Source: Gammaproteobacteria bacterium (lineage in GTDB: Bacteria; Pseudomonadota; Gammaproteobacteria; DSM-16500). From it: a stretch of DNA of 64,000 bases. Position numbers and translations under genes: made by a program. The stretch lies in contig JAJPJI010000037.1 in NCBI GenBank assembly GCA_021324305.1, positions 183,257-247,256 on the forward strand, read 5' to 3'. A model generated the notes under the pieces. The model did not search any database and was not told the origin of the DNA. It saw nothing but the letters and a program-made list of their open reading frames with translations. Of the stretch, positions 61,543 through 64,000 are shown one piece after another. How positions within the stretch are numbered: the first letter of the stretch is position 1; each line of letters begins with the position of its first letter.

Positions 61543-62559
61543 ATGCTCAGACCTGTTGCACAAAAAACCTTTCTTGTCATGCTGCTTCTTTGGAGCCTGT
61601 TTAGCGGTACCGTCCACGCTGACGGCAACTTTGTGCGGCGTGAGGATGTGCAGACATTCATTCAGCATATGGTTCAAAAACATGGCTTTAACAAGCAATG
61701 GCTGATCACGTTATTCAGCGAAGTGAACATTCGCCCCCAGGTCATTCGAAAAATCAACAAGCCACTTGAAAAAGAACCCTGGCGTTTATACCAGATGCTT
61801 TTTGTTAATGAGTGGCGAATCACCCATGGCGTGGAATTCTGGAACAAGTATGCCGATGCCTTGCAAGCCGCAGAAAAAATTTATGGCGTTCCGGCGGGCA
61901 TTATTGTTGCCACTATCGGCATTGAGACCCGTTATGGCCAAAAAACCGGTGAGTATCGCGTCATTGACTCGCTTACGAACCTTGCCTTTAGCAGTTCGTC
62001 ACGCGCTTATTTTTTCCGTAAGGAGCTGGAAGAATTCCTGATGTTGTGCAAGGAGCAAAGCCTGGATCCCACCAAAATAATGGGATCTTATGCGGGCGCT
62101 ATCGGACAGCCTCAATTCATGCCCAGCAGTTATCGATACTATGCGGTCAATTTTTCCAGAAGCGGCAAGACAGACTTGATGAATAATGAAATTGATGTCA
62201 TTGGCAGTGTCGCCAATTATTATCAAAAACACGGCTGGATACCCAATGAGCCAGTCGCCATTCAGGCCGTCATCGTCGGCGACCGCTATAATTATTTTTT
62301 ACGCAACAACAGCATTAACCAGGCGCTCAACCTGTCCGATCTGAATCGTTATGGCATCGTGCCAAAATACAAAATATCTCAATCCGGTCTCAAGGCGAAA
62401 ATCATCGAACTGGACAGCCGGTATACAAAGGAATACTGGCTGGGCTTCCGCAACTTTGATGTTATCAAACGCTATAATGCAAGCGATTTGTACGCCATGG
62501 CGGTATATCAGTTAAGTTATTACATCACGACCCTGAGAGGCCGATTAAACAAGGAATAA
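61543..62559 (+). CDS. mltB: membrane-bound lytic murein transglycosylase B
   Basis: 338 residues. A signal peptide (LVMLLLWSLFSGTVHA) without a lipobox is followed by the GH103 domain. The catalytic Glu lies in ATIGIETRYGQKTG, and MGSYAGAIGQPQFMPSSYR is the family signature. Because no lipidated Cys is present it should be periplasmic and soluble, unlike lipidated E. coli MltB. It lies 10 bp after rodA. Confidence 0.93.
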   Translation: MLRPVAQKTFLVMLLLWSLFSGTVHADGNFVRREDVQTFIQHMVQKHGFNKQWLITLFSEVNIRPQVIRKINKPLEKEPWRLYQMLFVNEWRITHGVEFWNKYADALQAAEKIYGVPAGIIVATIGIETRYGQKTGEYRVIDSLTNLAFSSSSRAYFFRKELEEFLMLCKEQSLDPTKIMGSYAGAIGQPQFMPSSYRYYAVNFSRSGKTDLMNNEIDVIGSVANYYQKHGWIPNEPVAIQAVIVGDRYNYFLRNNSINQALNLSDLNRYGIVPKYKISQSGLKAKIIELDSRYTKEYWLGFRNFDVIKRYNASDLYAMAVYQLSYYITTLRGRLNKE

Positions 62560-62563
62560 TGAA

Positions 62564-63415
62564 ATGGCATGGACTTCGTGTAACAGAGTGCGAATACTAA
62601 TTCTCATTTTGGTGATGATATTGTTAAGCAGTTGCAGCCATACATCGCGCAAGGATGGTCCACCAGATTTCTATGTAGATGAAACAAAAATTCCCAACGC
62701 TGTTCCCAAACCCGAACCGCTTTCAAAATACGGCAACTACAAGTCATACGTTGTTTTTGGCAAGCGCTATTACACTTTGCGATCCAGCAAAAATTACGAA
62801 GCTGTCGGCATTGCATCCTGGTATGGGACAAAATTCAATTCACGTTACACATCCAGTGGAGAACGCTACGACATGCTCGGCATGACAGCCGCCCATAAAA
62901 CGCTGCCATTGCCGACTTATGTTGAGGTTACGAATCTAAAAAACCAGCGGAGCATCATTGTAAAAGTCAATGACCGCGGTCCGTTTGAATCCAATCGCCT
63001 GATTGATCTTTCCTATGTAGCGGCAAAAAAACTCGGCATGCTGGGACATGGAACTACCAGGGTAAGAATCAAAGCCATTGATCCTTATACATTTGGAAGA
63101 GATACCGGATTTTATGTCGCCTCACGTCACCTTAAAGCACCGTCCTCTTCTTCTAAATCCCTTTTCCAGGCGAATAATTCGGGCAAGGATATTTACCTGC
63201 AGGTCGGCGCTTTCCGCAGCCGCCTGAATGCTGAAAAATACAAGCAGCATCTGGCAACCCTGCTATCAACACCGGTAAAAATTCTTTATCCATTCTCTGC
63301 CGGAACCCTGTATCGGGTACAAATCGGGCCATTCAAGGATACTGCTTCCGCTGACAGGATGACTGGGCAGTTGAAAGACATGGGTATATATCCAAGCAAA
63401 ACTTATGGTGCCTGA
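62564..63415 (+). CDS. rlpA: RlpA-type septal ring lytic transglycosylase lipoprotein
   Basis: 283 residues. Lipoprotein signal with LSSC and lipidated Cys24. The double-psi beta-barrel starts at GIASWYGTKF and includes MTAAHKTLPLPTYVEV and VNDRGPF with the catalytic-site Asp. The C-terminal SPOR domain (about 205-283, IYLQVGAFRSRLNAEKY) binds denuded glycan at the septum. It is 4 bp after mltB, in the mrdA-rodA-mltB-rlpA operon. Confidence 0.95.
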   Translation: MAWTSCNRVRILILILVMILLSSCSHTSRKDGPPDFYVDETKIPNAVPKPEPLSKYGNYKSYVVFGKRYYTLRSSKNYEAVGIASWYGTKFNSRYTSSGERYDMLGMTAAHKTLPLPTYVEVTNLKNQRSIIVKVNDRGPFESNRLIDLSYVAAKKLGMLGHGTTRVRIKAIDPYTFGRDTGFYVASRHLKAPSSSSKSLFQANNSGKDIYLQVGAFRSRLNAEKYKQHLATLLSTPVKILYPFSAGTLYRVQIGPFKDTASADRMTGQLKDMGIYPSKTYGA

Positions 63416-63426
63416 AGGACCGACTG

Positions 63427-64000
63427 ATGATACATTTCCTGATTTCGATTGCCGGCATACTCCTGACAATATTTTTTGTAATTGGAACACATGAATCCGC
63501 ACATTTTGTGGCGGCACGACTGCTTGGCGTCAAGGTGTTACGCTTTTCCATCGGATTTGGCAAAACGCTGCTGCGCTGGCATGACAAGAAAGGCACAGAA
63601 TATGTATTTGCCCTGGTTCCTCTGGGCGGCTATGTAAAAATGCTGGATGAAAGCGAAGGCGAGGTTCCCAAGGATGAACTGCATCTTGCATACAACAATC
63701 AGCCCTATTATAAAAAATTTCTGATCGTCATCGCGGGACCGCTGACCAATATTTTTTGTGCACTGGTTTTATACTGGCTGATTTTTGTCATTGGTTTTGT
63801 AACTGTGCGGCCTGTCACAGGAACCATTACCCCGCATTCCATTGCTGCAGAAGGCGGGTTGAAGCCGAACCAGGAAATCATCAGTGTTGATGGTCAAAGC
63901 ACTTTGACGTGGACTGGCATTTTATTTCGAATTCTCGCACACACCGGTAACCAGGACCAGATAAGAATTGATGTACAAGACCCTGTCAGCAAAATGACAG
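63427..64000 (+). CDS. site-2 protease, RseP-like (3' end outside window)
   Basis: 191 residues visible and open to the window end. The zinc site is GTHESAHFVAARLLGV (HExxH) in the first membrane helix, followed by RFSIGFGKTLLRW, PLGGYVKMLDE and AGPLTNIFCALVLYW, all typical of M50B proteases. A PDZ domain begins around ITPHSIAAEGGLKPNQEI. RseP cleaves anti-sigma factors within the inner membrane. It stands 11 bp after rlpA rather than in the usual dxr-rseP-bamA order, so it could be a second paralogue. Confidence 0.88.
   Translation, partial: MIHFLISIAGILLTIFFVIGTHESAHFVAARLLGVKVLRFSIGFGKTLLRWHDKKGTEYVFALVPLGGYVKMLDESEGEVPKDELHLAYNNQPYYKKFLIVIAGPLTNIFCALVLYWLIFVIGFVTVRPVTGTITPHSIAAEGGLKPNQEIISVDGQSTLTWTGILFRILAHTGNQDQIRIDVQDPVSKMT

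Overview
The window reads as a chromosome segment of a host-associated gammaproteobacterium of the Legionellales type (Legionella, Coxiella and Aquicella relatives). The evidence is gammaproteobacterial gene order (eno-ftsB-surE-nlpD-rpoS, mreB-mreC-mreD-yhdP divergent from gatCAB, apbC-dcd next to metG, mrdA-rodA-mltB-rlpA), a PPi-type phosphofructokinase, and at least six large lineage-specific proteins that look like secreted effectors. The genus is an inference; no rRNA, tRNA or CRISPR array was seen.

Layout. 1-5.4 kb: the 3' part of a FixL-like sensor kinase, its FixJ-like regulator, a UspA-type protein, a LysE exporter, a DUF5993/DsbB pair and PPi-phosphofructokinase. 5.7-9.0 kb: an AT-rich 1118-residue effector-like protein. 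9.1-15.3 kb (minus): rpoS, nlpD, surE, ftsB, eno, hda and a DUF2066 gene. 15.4-20.7 kb: an ArnT-like glycosyltransferase, two paralogous proteins with an OTU-protease-like Cys/His signature, and an exported alpha/beta hydrolase. 20.9-35.7 kb: ihfB, dcd, apbC, metG, an rnfB-like ferredoxin, yhdP, mreD, mreC, mreB and gatCAB. 35.8-38.3 kb: an ankyrin protein with an HEFTH metalloprotease motif and a small protein ending in an incomplete J-domain. 38.8-45.3 kb: an eight-gene, mostly overlapping surface-glycan operon. 45.3-55.2 kb: a Fic-like protein, a 1166-residue multi-centre oxidoreductase, a methyltransferase, a MITE-like element and a 997-residue coiled-coil protein. 55.4-64 kb: an O-methyltransferase, lemA plus an M48 protease, pagL, mrdA-rodA-mltB-rlpA, and the start of a site-2 protease.

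How it fits together. Core genes cover stationary-phase control (RpoS), rod shape and peptidoglycan remodelling (MreBCD, PBP2, RodA, MltB, RlpA, NlpD, FtsB), outer-membrane biogenesis (YhdP, PagL, ArnT-like, glycan operon) and Gln-tRNA/Asn-tRNA amidation. Effector-like genes are inserted singly or in pairs between these blocks, a layout typical of Dot/Icm effector genes. Secretion of any of them is inferred, not shown.

Most worth checking: the two OTU-like proteins, the ankyrin-HExxH protein, a possible fold-type-I PLP domain in the 1118-residue protein, an apparent AUC start codon for mreC, the glycan operon with one intact and one degenerate nucleotidyltransferase, and the 388-bp element with IS903-like ends.
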